Of a stretch of 64,000 nt of DNA, positions 22,601 through 34,569 are shown in pieces. Source of the DNA: Grammothele lineata (Eukaryota; Basidiomycota; Agaricomycetes; Polyporales; Polyporaceae); assembly GCA_002150815.3 (NCBI GenBank), contig NDFF03000038.1, positions 124,001 through 188,000 on the forward strand, written 5' to 3'. The notes under the pieces are model-generated. The model searched no databases, was not told where the DNA came from, and saw only the letters and a list, made by a program, of their open reading frames with translations. How positions within the stretch are numbered: position 1 is the stretch's first letter; every line of letters starts with the position of its first letter. The position numbers and the translations under genes were made by a program.

Positions 22601-23276
22601 GAAGATCTCTCAGTAATAAATGAGAGAAAATCAGCAATAGAAAAGGAGCTCCTTGCTCGAGACTCTGCAGGTGCAACCTGAGCAACAGTCAAATACAACA
22701 TCTCATACTAACATGATGAAGGAACTCTGTTTTCTCATGAGTAACTGTCTCAAATATACCCACAACAAGTTCAAACTTGTCCTCATAGATCACCATAGGT
22801 GGGATGATATCAGCCACCTAACCTTCACACTGCTACTAGATGCAGTCCACTTGCACTTAGCACATAACCACCGTCAGCCCAGCATAGACAAAGATACCCA
22901 GCCTCTTAGCCAGATCAATTGTTCTGGGCTATTTGTGGGTTCGGCCGGACGGCTTACTCCGACCACACAAGCTCTCCGGCCGAGAAGGTGTGTCGGGAAC
23001 TCTATGATGGCCGGCCGAACACACACGCTTGTCGATCATCCTAGTTGCTCTGGAAGATTACAGTAGGTATAATAATATTACAAGTAGTCAATAGAGAGAA
23101 GTAAAGACAGCCGGCCGGACATCAGGTACGCGTATATCTGATTTCCGGCCGGCGTCCGGGCATCACTAATCATGGGCGTTAGTCAAGCCCGGTTAGACAG
23201 TTAGGGACGGATATTTGATCACCATAGGGTGATTTGTACGGCTTACTACAGGTATGTCCATCACAGATGTTGCGAA
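22601..23276. other. Gene-free stretch with GGCCGG-rich motifs
   Basis: Several GGCCGG/CGGCCGGAC motifs occur between 22940 and 23160 in both orientations, suggesting a small degenerate transposon. No gene could be supported. Confidence 0.3.
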
Positions 23277-23792
23277 TTATTCACTCGACGGCGGAACTTT
23301 GGAGACGCCTATCGAGGCCGTAGTCAAGTGCGAGAGTGCGTACGGCTCCAGCCTCTCCTGCATCCCCGCCAACTCAGGCAGCCACACCTCGTACGCAATC
23401 GTCACCTCCTCGCTCTCCAAGCCACCCAGGTACTCGATGCCCACGACGATGGCAGGGGACCTCTCCGCCAGGTACGCGACGGACGCGGCGGCGATCCCGA
23501 TCCCGACGATCCCGACTGCCTACTTCCCCAGGCTGCCGCAGATCAGCCCGCTCGCGAAGAACAAGAACTTTGGTTCGAGCGGGACGTCGACCACGAGCGC
23601 ACCCGCGAGCGGCGCGACGGCTCCTGTGTACGGGTAGTGCGGTGGCCAAGGTTGGACGGGCACCACGGTGTGCGCGTCGGGCTCACTTCCCCTCGCTGTG
23701 TCGGTGCCGTATTGCGCTTGAAAAGCCTGAGAACGTCCTGAGACAACGCTTGCGCTGCCCTTTCTCCCGCGCTTCGTCGTGTAGATTGACAT
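23277..23792 (-). pseudogene. Uncertain coding relic with in-frame TAG
   Basis: On the minus strand one frame is open from 23792 to 23277 except for TAG at 23520-23522. After the stop it has strongly biased, coding-like codons (VGIVGIGIAAASVAYLAE then IVVGIEYLGGLESEEVTIAY) and ends in TAA. CAG to TAG would be a single C-to-T change. The opposite strand also has an open frame (23254-23637) that is Ser/Thr/Pro-rich, so strand choice is uncertain. I do not recognise a family. Confidence 0.35.
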
Positions 23793-25811
23793 AGGCTACT
23801 AGGGACCCCACATCAGCGCAGGCCAGCTTGTCGCGAACTCCGCCACACGCTTGGCAGATGCCCCACTGCGGACGTCTCTCGTCAAGGGTGTGGTCACTAA
23901 GACGCTTGTTATGTTCTCCAAAGTCACCATCACACATTGAAGTTGCGGGCACCGCATTCTTACAGGAATCCACTTGTAAAGAAAGAGATTTACTGGTGAT
24001 TGCTTGAGGTTGTATTGATGTGAATTTGCGTGCAGTTGCATGTAGCTACGTGAGCTAAAGTTGCTGTAACAGTCTCGTGAAACATCATCTGATGTGCTCA
24101 TACTCTAACTCATTGGTTCTTCGAGTTCGGTGTTTTCTGGACACAGATGTCATCGTTTATCTCGAGGCCCCTGCTATTTACATACTGGGAGATACTACAT
24201 CAATCGAAGTGATAGACACATCCTACGCACGTATTCGATGCTTACTGGAGGAGCGCGTCCGGTTGCATGCAGTTGCGTGAAGTTGCGTAAGGTCGCGTGC
24301 CAAGTTCGCGTGAGTTAGCGGGAGTTCGCGGGAGGCCGCGGGACCAACACAATATTATTGCGGGAGCCCGGTCAGCACAGGCTATCAGTATTGGATATCG
24401 CTTAAAGTTGTTTGAACTTACTGTACTTCGCATGGCTTCATACAGAAAGTACGTAGGTCTGCTAATCAATAAACTTTGAGCCATCGTGGCAACATCGTGG
24501 TTCGATCGTCCGAACCCAAGCCGTGCCCCTAATTCCCAGGATGATGTCATCGATGTCCCGGCTTAGTAGCCATACCTTCAACTCAATAGAACGTTTTGTG
24601 GGAGGCGCAATTCACAGTAGAGTTACACAAAGACTTGTACACAAACACACAAACATGATTAAAATGGGCTCGTCACCTTCGATTTCCTTAGTAACCTTCC
24701 CCAAGTACTCTACGACACATTTTCTCGAGCGGAAATGCAAATTGGCGCCGACGGCGTTCGCTGCAAGCGCGCAGACTGCGCTGCTGCATCCACTCCGCCA
24801 AAGCTTCGCATCCAACGCTCACGCTAGGGACACTACCTGAGTGCTAGATGGTTGCGGATCAGGTACCAAGACCCGTGCACCTGTTGTGCTCTCAATATCT
24901 TTCTGTCCCTTGTATTCAAGCGACCGCCCGTAAGCTCCCGCAAAATCCCGTAGACGTGCGACATTTGTACGGGCCGGGCGAAAAAGTAAATTCCCGCGAA
25001 TTCACGCAAGATTTGTATGACGCTCCCGCACAAGTAAAGCAAAAATGTGAACCGTCGTCGGCGTCCCTTCTTGCGCCACAAACGCCACAACGCGTCCCGC
25101 CTGGCGTCCCACTCGGCGTCCCTCCTGGCGGCTTCGCGTCCGTTGGCGTCGAATTACCTGTGCCCGTACGGATCGTGGGTTGAGTTTTGCATCTCATGTC
25201 AGGAAGTATTATTGATCGGGCCTGCTACGCCAGGAGAGTAGCCTAGCCGTATGGATGCACACTAGCTGAGCGGTGAGCACGGTTTAACCTTCGTTCCACA
25301 ATAATTCTCTAATAATGCTCATCCGATCCTATTGCATTCAGAAAGAATATGTGTAACTTATTTTGAGAAAATGTTGCGTCTAGAGGGCGCGCGACCCCGT
25401 CTATCGGTAGTCTCCTATTAGAGTACATTGAGCTGCTATTTCGTCATAGTCAGCATGAATGGTAGTCCGAGTATCGCGGATGCCGGCTCTGGATATGTTT
25501 CATGGTGGAACCCCGACCCCCGATTGCACCTCCCAGATCCGTTTGCAGAACCTGGGGATTATCTCGACAAACGGCGAGGCAGTGCGGCGGGAATGCGTTC
25601 ATGCTTACGAAGCCTGTATGACGGACGCGTCGAGAGAGAGGACGTTGACCCCGGGGCCCGGGCCGGTCGCACTGTGATGGCACGAGCGTCGAGCCTCTCC
25701 AGTGGTCGCTAGCCTCTTCCTTTTTCTCCTCGACCTCTTCCTCCTCTTCCTCCTCCTCCTCCTCTCTAGCCTTGGCTACATCGCTTTACTCACGACACAT
25801 CGCGGCTGACG
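23793..25811. other. Gene-free stretch with GTTGCGTG / TTCGCGGGA short repeats
   Basis: Imperfect repeats of GTTGCGTGAA and GTTCGCGGGAG lie at 24262-24342, related inverted motifs (CCCGCGAATTCACGCAAG) near 24992-25010, and GGCGTCCC-type repeats at 25090-25150. These may be ends of a degenerate element. A pure CTCCTC pyrimidine tract at about 25727-25770 lies just upstream of the first BTB gene and may be part of its promoter. No gene supported. Confidence 0.35.
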
Positions 25812-26987
25812 ATGTCGGCCCGGGTTACCAGGAAACGCGCAAGGATGGATGCCGAGGAGGGCCAGGATGTGAATGGGAGTGCAGCGAGTACCTCGGAGGC
25901 AAACGCGACGCATCCTGATGGGATAGACGGGAAAGAGCAGGACGACGAGTTCTGGTACGAAGACGGCACTATCTATCTTACTGCGGGAAATGTCGCTTTC
26001 AAGGCATACAGAGGCCCGCTAGTCGAACATTCCCCGGTGTTTAGGGATATGTTCTCCCTCCCACAACCTCCCACTACGACGGAACCGTCGCTGCCCCATC
26101 CTGTGGTTCCTCTTCAGGACTCACCGCAAGACCTGCGGCACCTCCTGAGAGCGCTCATGCCTAGCAAGAAACTTAAGTGAGTGTCGTCGGTCCGGTCTCA
26201 AGCCTCCTCCCTGCCTCAGTAGCCGTGTCAACACGCTAACGCGTTGATCGTGCGTGATGACAGGCTTCTCTCTGCTCCTACACCTTCCTTGGACGCGCTT
26301 TCTGCTTGGATCCGCCTGGGGCACAAGTACCAGATAGACATGCTCGTTCAGCAGGCACTCGGCCGTCTCCGCAAATACTATTCGCGCACCTTCGAGCAGT
26401 ACCGCAACGTCCAACGGCCGCGGCGGCCTCTCTTCGCCATCCACGCTGTCCACCTCGCCCGTCTCACAGGTGCGCTCGATCTCTTGCCCGTCGCGTTCAT
26501 GGACTGCTGCTCCGCTGGTGGGGATGTCTTTCGCGGCTGTGTCCGGGAGGATGGCACGATCGATCACCTGGAAGCAGACGACTTGGAGCTCTGTTTCGTC
26601 GCTCAGCGGCGCCTGTGCGAGGCTCGCGCGCAGGCGTCGTTTAAGCTCTTCGACACGACCTCATCTCAGCAGTGCACGAACTGTGAAGAAGTCGACGAGG
26701 AGGGCGAGGAGGAAGAGGAGCAGGGATCCTGGGACGACGAGAATATCAAGCAGTTACGCGACAGCATCGCTAGCGGCGATGTCCCTGGCTTGTGCGCTTC
26801 AGCTATCTTCCAACCCTGGGCGTCGTCTATCAAGTTGTATGCGCCTGACATTTGCAAAGAGTGTCGGAAGATGCTGAAGACGAAGGAGGACAAGCTGTTT
26901 CAGGAGCTGTGGGATCGGCTGCCGTCGCTCGTCGGCGTGACGGTGGAGGGGTGGGGAGCGAATTCAGGCACGACAGGGTCGAAGTAA
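25812..26987 (+). CDS. BTB/POZ domain protein, subfamily A
   Basis: Two exons, 25812-26176 and 26264-26987, joined by a phase-2 intron, give 362 residues. The N-terminus is basic (VTRKRAR, nuclear-signal-like). The BTB domain runs from about residue 46 (EFWYEDGTIYLTAGNVAFKA, EHSPVFRDMFSLPQP) to the helix LRHLLRALMPSKKLK, then continues after the intron with WIRLGHKYQIDMLVQQAL. The second half has VHLARLTGALDLLPVAFMDC, a strongly acidic run (about 270-285) and a C-terminal C-K-E-C followed by LWDRLPSLVGVTVEGW. BTB domains mediate dimerisation or cullin-3 adaptor roles; no partner domain such as Kelch is present, so the exact role is unknown. It is the left-most member of the cluster. Confidence 0.85.
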
Positions 26988-27430
26988 TCCTTCGATGTAC
27001 TCATGTCCTTCACGGCGGGTGCGGTGAATCGCGCCTTCGTTTCTATGCTACTTGAAATCTCTCAGACAGTTTTCATCTTCGCGTTAATAGCCCGCCATGA
27101 GTCATCATCGAGGTGCGATGCTCCTGCGGGGCGTCCGAGCAGTTGTGTGCGACGGAGCTGGGTCGACTGGTTCATTCCGTACCCACATTTCCATATCTGT
27201 TGGTACTAGGAAACCCCCGACGAGGATACTTGAACCACTAGTAGTTGTCAACTATACTCTGCGCCGTCTATCTACATAGGCCCCCACGGGAGCAATATAG
27301 ATGCTGTAACTCGTCTGTTGACGCTGCAAGTTCGGGATCACCGTGACGAGATTCCTGGGATGTAAGACCTTCTCTGAATTAGGCTGCAATGCTTGTCTCT
27401 GGTGCACGTCTGCTCACCGAGCGATCTTGA
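26988..27430. other. Intergenic stretch after first BTB gene
   Basis: Contains the 3' region of the BTB gene and of the convergent zinc-finger gene. A tRNA-like patch near 27210-27290 was considered and rejected. No gene supported. Confidence 0.3.
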
Positions 27431-28156
27431 CTAAGGGGTAGGGAATATTCGGGAAGGCATTTGAACCGGAAGTGTGAGTCCAGGAGAGACGTCGCGCTGC
27501 TCCGCGGATGTCTCGGGCGGCGAGCGCGGACGGGCCGAATAGTACGTGGAGCAGCTTGGGTGGAGGAACGCACTTGAGGGAAGGCTCGTGCTCGGACGCA
27601 GTTCGCCGGTAGAAGGCGGTTGACCAGGTATAAAATCGGCCAGTGGCAACACTCTCAGAGACTGTGAATCTGTAGGAGCAGTATTAACAGAGGGCCCGTG
27701 ATGACCCGTCTGTCCCGTTGACCCAGACGGCGCGCTATGGCAAAAGCCCTTGATATATCGCGAGAGCGTGTCGGCACGTGCGAAGTCCGCTCCACAGTAT
27801 GGGCACGTTTTCGTCATGTTCCGAAGATGGAATTCAACGATGTGCTTTCCAAAAGAAGACGGGAACATATCCTTCCCACATCGGGAGCCCCATCTACAAC
27901 CCTCGCGGCGATGGTTGTCGCTCACCGGGACGTCGTGGTGCGCTCGTAAATGTCGTGCAATACCAGCCGGGGAAGTATCCTCGATTGTATAGGGGCATTC
28001 GCCGTCCCATTCGCACCGCGGTTGAATGGCTGAACGCGAGCTGGAAGGAAGAGTGACGGGAACAGGGTAGTTCGAGGTCCTTCTATCTTCGAGAGAGCGG
28101 ATACCGTAGGGCTGTGATGAAATGAACGCCTTTGCTTGATGAGAGGAAATCGTCAT
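27431..28156 (-). CDS. C2H2-type zinc-finger protein
   Basis: A single long exon from ATG 28156 to TAG 27431 encodes 241 residues. Three Cys/His units follow each other: CEWDGECPY...GIARHLRAHH, CRWGSRCGKDMFPSSFGKHIVEFH, and CPYCGADFARADTLSRYIKGFC. The first two have fungal-type spacing with extra Cys; the last ends in Cys instead of His and has Tyr at one usual His position, so it may bind zinc weakly. A Ser/Pro-rich tail follows. A nucleic-acid-binding role is likely but no target can be named. An upstream exon (about 28370-28240, ending at GTGAGT) may belong to it or to the neighbouring gene; I chose the ATG at 28156 because it precedes all conserved parts. Confidence 0.7.
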   Translation of the reverse strand: MTISSHQAKAFISSQPYGIRSLEDRRTSNYPVPVTLPSSSRSAIQPRCEWDGECPYTIEDTSPAGIARHLRAHHDVPVSDNHRREGCRWGSRCGKDMFPSSFGKHIVEFHLRNMTKTCPYCGADFARADTLSRYIKGFCHSAPSGSTGQTGHHGPSVNTAPTDSQSLRVLPLADFIPGQPPSTGELRPSTSLPSSAFLHPSCSTYYSARPRSPPETSAEQRDVSPGLTLPVQMPSRIFPTP

Positions 28157-28384
28157 TGGGCTCTGGAACAATGGAAGAATGCCGTCCATAAAGGAGATTC
28201 TGCCAACTATGCACACAGTTGTCGTCAATATCATGGTAGAGACGTTCCGAGATCGGGTTCACTCACCACCTTGTTCGTCGACCGCGACTGTCGGAGACAC
28301 TTCTGGTATCGCTTCGGACATGCTCGAATATCCAAGAGATTCAGATAACTGCAAGTCGAGGTCAAGATCAATGGAAGAAAGTCA

Positions 28385-29673
28385 TCACGAGGGTGCGCAC
28401 CGAGAGAAGACAACTGGCATCTTTGTCTGAAACGATCGCTACTTGAACTGCGGGCTCACGCTACACGCGAATACGATGAGTGTTTCACTCCGAAAGGTCT
28501 CGAAAACGGACTACTTACCTCGAGAATGTAGTCGAGTAGATCATTCACGGGGTCTGCATAGCTCTACACCAGGAGTCAGACAACTGAGGCATTGATTAGC
28601 ATAGGAGCGATGGGATTATTACCTCGGCATCTGGAGGGATGCTACCTTGGACGACGTCGTAGGCTTGAGCCGAGTCGTCGTCGTCCTCGGGACTTTGAGG
28701 GAGTACGTGATCACCGCCCGCAGCGCGAATCGGCTCCTTAGACCTCCAGCGGAACGTCCGCCGTTTCATCTTATAGTAGTGGATGAAAACGCACTGATCT
28801 GATCGCGCTTGCTCTGTGTGCGGGTCTTCGTCCGTCGCCGGGTCCGATCCTTGAGTGGCAGCACCAGACGACATCCCCAAAGTAGGGAATGGTGACATGA
28901 CAGACAGAGGGCCCGTGCGACAGTAATCGATAGGGAGGACAAAATCTGAGATCTTCACGGAGAACCCAACGGACGCGAGCGAGCCTAGGCGACCCGAAAC
29001 AAATCCTTCTTTATTGCGAAACCGCTCGCCCTGGAACGCGGAGACGGCCCAGCGCGTCGTCTTCGTCGTCCCGGATACGAAGAGCAGGTCTTCATCCCGC
29101 AAGCCGAGGCCCATCTCCGCGTTCGCAAACTCGAGCCAGCTGGGGAAGTGCTCGAGCATGTACCGCTCGATGCGGAGACGCGCGTGGACCTCCGTGCCAA
29201 TCGCAGGTCGCTCGAGCACGAGGAGCGCGCCGGCGTCGGAGCGTGAAGCGAAGGAGTAGCCAGCCCCCAGGCTTGCAGACGGACTACTACTATATGCTCG
29301 CGTCAGCCAATCACGATAACAGAAGGCACTGCGACACTCACGGTAGGCCGCCTGAAACTCTCGCGTCAGTTTCTGCGTCGAGTATATGGATACTCCGACT
29401 GCATATCATGGGTTGGGTGATCGCGGGCCAGGTAACCGCTGGGATCGTCTCAGGATCGAGGGGCTGGAAGCCGAGCGGGACCTTGGCATGTGCAGGAAGA
29501 CCGCCGTGCTCTTTCGTGGAGTTGAACAGCGCACGGAAGCCGCCATTGATGAGCCAGCCGACGTCGCCGATGTGTACCTCGCGTCCGTACGAGTCGGGGA
29601 GCCAAAGCGGGTGGCCGTATCCAAGGGGTAGGAGCTGGTCGGCGTAGATATCCCAGGGAACAGCGGATGCCAT
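28385..29673 (-). CDS. Conserved Agaricomycete protein of unknown function
   Basis: Exons 29673-29342, 29271-28623 and 28563-28519 join in phase. A short last exon to about 28385 (TGA) fits but is less certain. The N-terminus has GYGHPLWLPDSYGREVHIGD then GGFRALFNST, and the second exon has ALLVLERPAIGTEVHARLRI, FPSWLEFANAEMGLGLRDED and LLFVSGTTKTTRWAVSAF. I recognise these blocks from a large uncharacterised mushroom family, without a known enzyme activity. The end of exon 2 is acidic (EDDDDSAQ). It lies between BTB genes and a zinc-finger gene on the same strand as the latter. No membrane segment or signal peptide is seen. Confidence 0.7.
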
Positions 29674-30293
29674 GCCGAAGCAGAGAGGCTGAGGATGGGG
29701 AGGAAGGCATGAAGCGAGCGATAGTATTTGAGGATGGCCACCATACTAGGAGCTGTGCGCCTGTGCGGAGAATAGAAGGTCAGTAGCGTGAACCTAGTAC
29801 AAAGAGCTCACATTTCGGCTGGTAGGGCGGTGCAAACGAATATAGCCTTACCTCGAGGCAACTACACCGCCATAACGGCTCGACATCTTCGTTCATATCC
29901 TCAACCGCCTAGGACCCAAGGGATTAGCGTCCCTATATCGCACGTTCTCACACATAAGAAATCACCTCCTTGGTTCCAGTGGTGCTTGCTGGGCCCATTT
30001 CTGGATAAGTGTCTTCGTCGAGGACGGGGCTTATGATCGAACGCGCAGCAAAGTAAAAGTCCGGTGGACGACTCAAGGGCTACGAATGCGGCACACGAGT
30101 TCAATGCGCCACGTGAGACGGGGGCACGAGAAAGGGGTCATCTTGCGAGGCAGAACGTCGAGGTAAAGCACGCGTGCTGGATACGCATCGGTTGGGGAGC
30201 CAGGAAACGGCGAGGCGATGTTTGAGAGGTCCTGATTTGACGGCACCATAGGAGGACGTAGAAAGGGATGTATAAGAGGACAGATACTGCTCA
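29674..30293. other. Intergenic stretch
   Basis: Promoter side of the unknown-function gene and 3' flank of the next BTB gene. Short frames on both strands show no family signal. Confidence 0.3.
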
Positions 30294-31374
30294 CTACACG
30301 TCACTGCCCTCCTCATCCCAACCCTCCACCACCAGATCGAAGAACTCCGGTAGTCTTCTCCAAATCTTCCTTCGCTCTTCCTTGTCCCGGGTGAGCAACG
30401 CGTCCGTGCAGATGTCGCATAGAAAAGCGCCGTCCTCGATGGTTTCGCGAATGAAGTTCTTCCATGACTCTATAAGCCCCGTTGACGCTGCGTCATCGTG
30501 TGACAAGGCCTCTTCTCTTAGTCCCTCGAGCGTCACTTGGCATTCATGAGGCGTCTCGCATTCAACTTCCGGGTGAGTGAGGAATATGCGCAAAAGGAGT
30601 GCGATCGACTCGCGACCGAGCTTCTCGCGACCCTCGACACACCTCCGCAGGTCGTCTTGGTCAAGGCGCTCTGTAGTCTTATCTTCACGCAAAAAACTTT
30701 CTATGAATGCCGTCTTAGAGCTAGCACGGCAGCACTTGTAGAAAGCGACGGGAAGGAGGGAGGGCCTGTCGATGAGTCGGGAGAGATTGATCACGGCGAT
30801 GAGCCAATGTGCGCCTTTAGGAGCCTTCAGATAGAACGGCAGCTCTCTGCATTCCCACTTATCAAAGTTGGAAGGGTAGAATCGCTGGATCGGAACCAGG
30901 GCCTGGTTCAGAGCGCGTTCGACGTTGTACTTATGTGACAAACGGATAACAGCGTAGAGCTGGTCGAACCCGAATATGGGACGTTCTTCGAATATCCTGC
31001 GCAGAGCTCCATTGAACAGCTTACTAAAAGCGAGACGATACTCACGTTATCTGCGTCACAGGCACCAGCACCCGGAGAAAGTGGCGCATATCCTCTGGTG
31101 AGTCCGAAAGGCACACCACCGGGCAACCGTCGTACGTCTCTCCGGCGTCCGGACTCGAAGCGGCGAGCATGTCGGCGAAAACGGTGGACTGTGCCGCCAG
31201 CAGCGCGCGGTAGACGCGAAATCCAAAGTTTCCACATACTAGGACGATGCTCCCGTCCTCCAGCCAGAACTCCTTATCGCGCTCCAGATTCAGGGGTAGC
31301 GAGCTCGACGGAGCAGTGAAAGATGTTGGTGTGGAGTTAGAGGTTCGAGCGCGTTTTGCAGGACGACCAGCCAT
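30294..31374 (-). CDS. BTB/POZ domain protein, subfamily B
   Basis: Exons 31374-31046 and 30996-30294 with a phase-2 intron give 343 residues. The N-terminus is basic (RPAKRARTS). The BTB core has EFWLEDGSIVLVCGNFGFRV, AQSTVFADMLAASSPDAGET and LSDSPEDMRHFLRVLVP. After the intron come FEERPIFGFDQLYAVIRLSH and AVINLARLIDRPSLLPVAFY. The tail has a C-x5-C (VECETPHECQ) and a C-x2-C (LCDICTDAL) before RRKIWRRLPEFFDLVVEGWD. It is closest in the window to the copy at 35783-36848, with which it shares exon-2 length (703 bases). Stop-to-stop spacing and tandem orientation with the next copy suggest local duplication. Confidence 0.85.
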
Positions 31375-31688
31375 CGGTGTGTAGTGTGCAAGATTTCGAG
31401 GGGGAAAGGGGAGCAGGGACGTTGCTGCAGGTGCGTCTAGACGTTGAGCAAGCGCAACAAGGAGCAGGACAAGTTTTCCGCCGCGACTTTAGCGCGAAGC
31501 GGTCACGTGCCGACAACGCGCTCAAAATTCAATGGCAGACGGCCGCGCGTTGCTCAACCCGCCGCGAGATACACAACTCCTGAATGGGTCGATAATCTAC
31601 TACTACACGTATAACATGGATGCAGAGAGGCTTTACGCTATCTAACAGTACAACAGGGAGGAAGTCGCGACGGTGCACACACCCCGGG

Positions 31689-32696
31689 TCAGTCCACCTC
31701 TGCTGTCGGACGCCAGTCTTTCACTTCAACGTCGAAGATCTCCGGCATCCGCAACCATACTTTGAAGCGCTCCTCGGTATCTCTCTTCAAAAAAGCGTCC
31801 CGGCAGATGCTACACATCGCGAGTCTCACCATGTCCTGCTCCGTCGCCCAATCGCCCCAAGCCTTGATGATCGCCGCGGAACCAGAATCCGGATGCTCCA
31901 GCGCCGCGTTGTGGAGGTGGTTACGAACATAAGCACACTTTGCGCCCCCCTCGCAGCCCCTCTCCGGATCCAACTTGAAGATACGCGCCAAGAGCGCGAG
32001 CCCCTCGCGCGCGAGCTTGTCCCGTCCCATTAAACACCGCCGGAGGTCGTCATGGGAGAGGTATTCCACCGCCCCATTCTCGTGTTTCCAGCCATCGAGA
32101 AGGTCTCCACCGAGTTGGCAGCAGGTATAGAGAGCGGCGGGGAGGATGGAAGGAGTGTCGGTGAGACGGGCAAGATTGACTGCGTGGATGGCGTCCCGGC
32201 GTAGGAACATACAGGGCGTGATACTCTGTATCTCTTTGCTCCAGAAAAGGAAGTTGTCGTTGTAATGTCTCTTGACACAGTCCAGACCTTGTCGTAGAAC
32301 GTCTTCAACGAGATACTTGTGCCCCAAGCGAACGACGGCGGATATGTTGTGGAATGAGATGGAACGACGGCTTTCAAAATACCTTGGGTGTGGATGTTAA
32401 AAACAGCAAGATCAGTCTTCAAAATGAGCTTACAATTGAGTTGTACTAGGTAGGAGAATGCGCAAGAAGTAGCGCATGTCCTCAGGGGCATCGGAGAGAC
32501 GTACGACTGGACAGCCCTCGTAGGTCTCTTCCGCCGCGGGGCTCGAAGAGGCGAGCATATCGGCAAACACAGTGGACTGGGAGGCAAGAAGACCTCGGTA
32601 AAGGCGAAATGCTATGTTGCCGCATACCAGGACCATGTTCCCGTCTTCCATCCAGAACTCTCGGTCGTGCTCCAGACCCATGTCCATCGTGGACAT
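31689..32696 (-). CDS. BTB/POZ domain protein, subfamily B
   Basis: Exons 32696-32434 and 32382-31689 (phase-2 intron) give 318 residues, the shortest N-terminus in the cluster and without the usual KRAR basic motif. BTB signature: EFWMEDGNMVLVCGNIAFRL, STVFADMLASSSPAAEET, LSDAPEDMRYFLRILLPS. Exon 2: VRLGHKYLVEDVLRQGLDCV, AVNLARLTDTPSILPAALYT, DDLRRCLMGRDKLAREGLAL. Tail: C-x5-C (GCEGGAKCAY), then CSICRDAFLKRDTEERFKVW and MPEIFDVEVKDW. It is most like the neighbouring pseudogene at 33251-34120. The loss of the basic N-terminus may change its location. Confidence 0.85.
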
Positions 32697-33250
32697 CGAG
32701 TGACAAGGACTATGGTCTTCTCCTGAGGGTATGTATAACGGTTTTGTGATGGTTGATAGGTGAAGAGCAAGTGCTATGGCGAGATGAGGAAGAATAAGGC
32801 AGGGATACTAATGAGCGGCTCCGAGTCGCTAGAGGGAGGACGGAAAATGCCGCAGCACAAAAGCGCTGAAAGAAATTGAGTCAGTTAGCTTATGCAGCAG
32901 GGATGACACGCACATTCAGCGAGCTTGGGTTCGACCCCTGCAATGCACAGCTACACCCTGGTCAAACTCTTTTCCACCTTTGCACTCCAAGCACACGTAG
33001 GCGTAAGTAATACTAAGAGAATAATTGCAACTGTAATAAGTACCCACTGGCAGCAGACGCTCTTGTTATCATCCACCGGGCACGGGAGGCCAGTTACCAA
33101 TGCCCGGCGGGTCATTCACTTTGTGAAGGGTCATTCATTAAGCGATATAATCCGTATACTCATTGTCCAACACATCTTACATTCTACTGTCAAGGAACGA
33201 GAGATCCGACAGCGCAGTGACGACGTCGATACTAGACGGCTTGAACAGTG

Positions 33251-34120
33251 CTACTTCTCATCCCAACCTTCCACTTGAACGTCAAAGATCTCCGGTAACT
33301 TTCTCCAAACCTTGCGACGTTCCTCTACGTCCCGCAGTGCGAGTGCGGACAGCGCGGACCAGCAGAGACCACACAAGGGTGCTTCCGAGTTTACCAAGGC
33401 GGCCTGTACCCACTCGTATACGGTGCCAGGGCGCACCAATCTCCACCAGACTCGTTTCGGCGTGCTCCATAGCAGCCAAGTGGACCCGTCGCAGCGATCT
33501 GCCGCACTCTGCACGGTGAGCACATTGGATCTCGGTCTTCAGCTTGAAAATACGGGCTAATAGCCCAATGCCTTCGTGAACGAGTCTATCCCGTCCATCA
33601 AGACACCGTCGGAGGTCTGCATGAGAGAGATACTCGACTCTCCCGTCTCCGTGCGTCCAGCCTTCCAGAAGATCTCCACCGAGAACCGTGCAGTCGTCAA
33701 AAGCCAAGGGGAGGATGGAAGAAGTGTTGGTGAGACGTGCGAGGTTGATGGCGTGGATGGCATCCCTGCGTACACAGAAGCAGGGCAGCACGTGTCGTGA
33801 TTGTATACTCCAGAGATTGAAGTCGCCGTTGTAATGGTTCTTAAGACAGTTTATAGCCTGCACCAGAACATCCTCAATGCAGTACTTGTGTGCAGGGCGA
33901 ATGGCGGCGGAAGTGGCGCATGTCCTCGGGGGAGTCAGAAAGGCGCACGAGGGGGCGGCCGTCGTAGGTCTCTCCAACGGTAGGGGTCGCTGAGGCAAGC
34001 ATGTCTGCGAAGATGGCGGATTGGGATGCGAGGAGGACGCGGTAGACGCAGAACGCGACGCAGCCGCATACTAATATCATGTTCCCGTCCTCCATCCAAA
34101 ATTCGGTGTCGCGTTGCAGG
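33251..34120 (-). pseudogene. BTB/POZ pseudogene, subfamily B
   Basis: The first part (about 34120-33900) has FWMEDGNMILVCGCVAF and SDSPEDMRHF, then jumps straight to RPAHKYCIEDVLVQAINC in another frame. The end of exon 1, the intron and the start of exon 2 are missing, as if about 100-150 bases were deleted across the junction. A second frameshift lies near 33440, after which the normal tail (CGLCWSALSA...RRKVWRKLPEIFDVQVEGW) continues to a stop. No start codon with the usual N-terminus is found. The copy is clearly a decayed sister of the gene at 31689-32696. Confidence 0.8.
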
Positions 34121-34569
34121 TCCGAAGGCCACGACGGCCCTGGCGTCCGTGTTGATACAGAGACACGGAGTCGGCCGGGCTGAATGAGCTTCTACCGTGG
34201 GGACACACTTTCGCTTCGATGGTGCCACGTTCCTCCATGTTTATGGGGCAAACTGGAGGCGACGGCGCGATGACGAGTGTCAACCGGTTGGCAAACTGGA
34301 GAGGAGAAGACAACTTGAATGGGCTCGCGTCACGTAGCGCCGAACTGCTTGACGATACTGAAACTGATCTGCTTACGCCACCGCAATGACGACCGTGTCT
34401 CGACGCGTCGCGTCACGACGCGTCGGTGACGGATCACGCATTCCGTCACATCGCCCTATGACGACCGCGGAGCATTCCGACCGCTGGGCCTTTTCTCTTT
34501 CACTGCTCTCATTGATCTCCCTGCCTACATCGCTCTGCCCGTGCACACAAGAGTTTTTCAAAGCCAGCC

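Noticed and set aside
23254..23637. 127-codon plus-strand protein
   Set aside because: Amino-acid composition looks like antisense of a biased coding frame on the minus strand; strand left open.
27200..27295. tRNA-like patch on the minus strand
   Set aside because: GGTTCAAGTATCC departs from a B box, and no acceptor or anticodon stem forms.
32890..32945. GGTTCGACCCC as a tRNA T-arm
   Set aside because: The T stem and a possible acceptor stem compete for the same bases, and no D-arm lies at the right distance.
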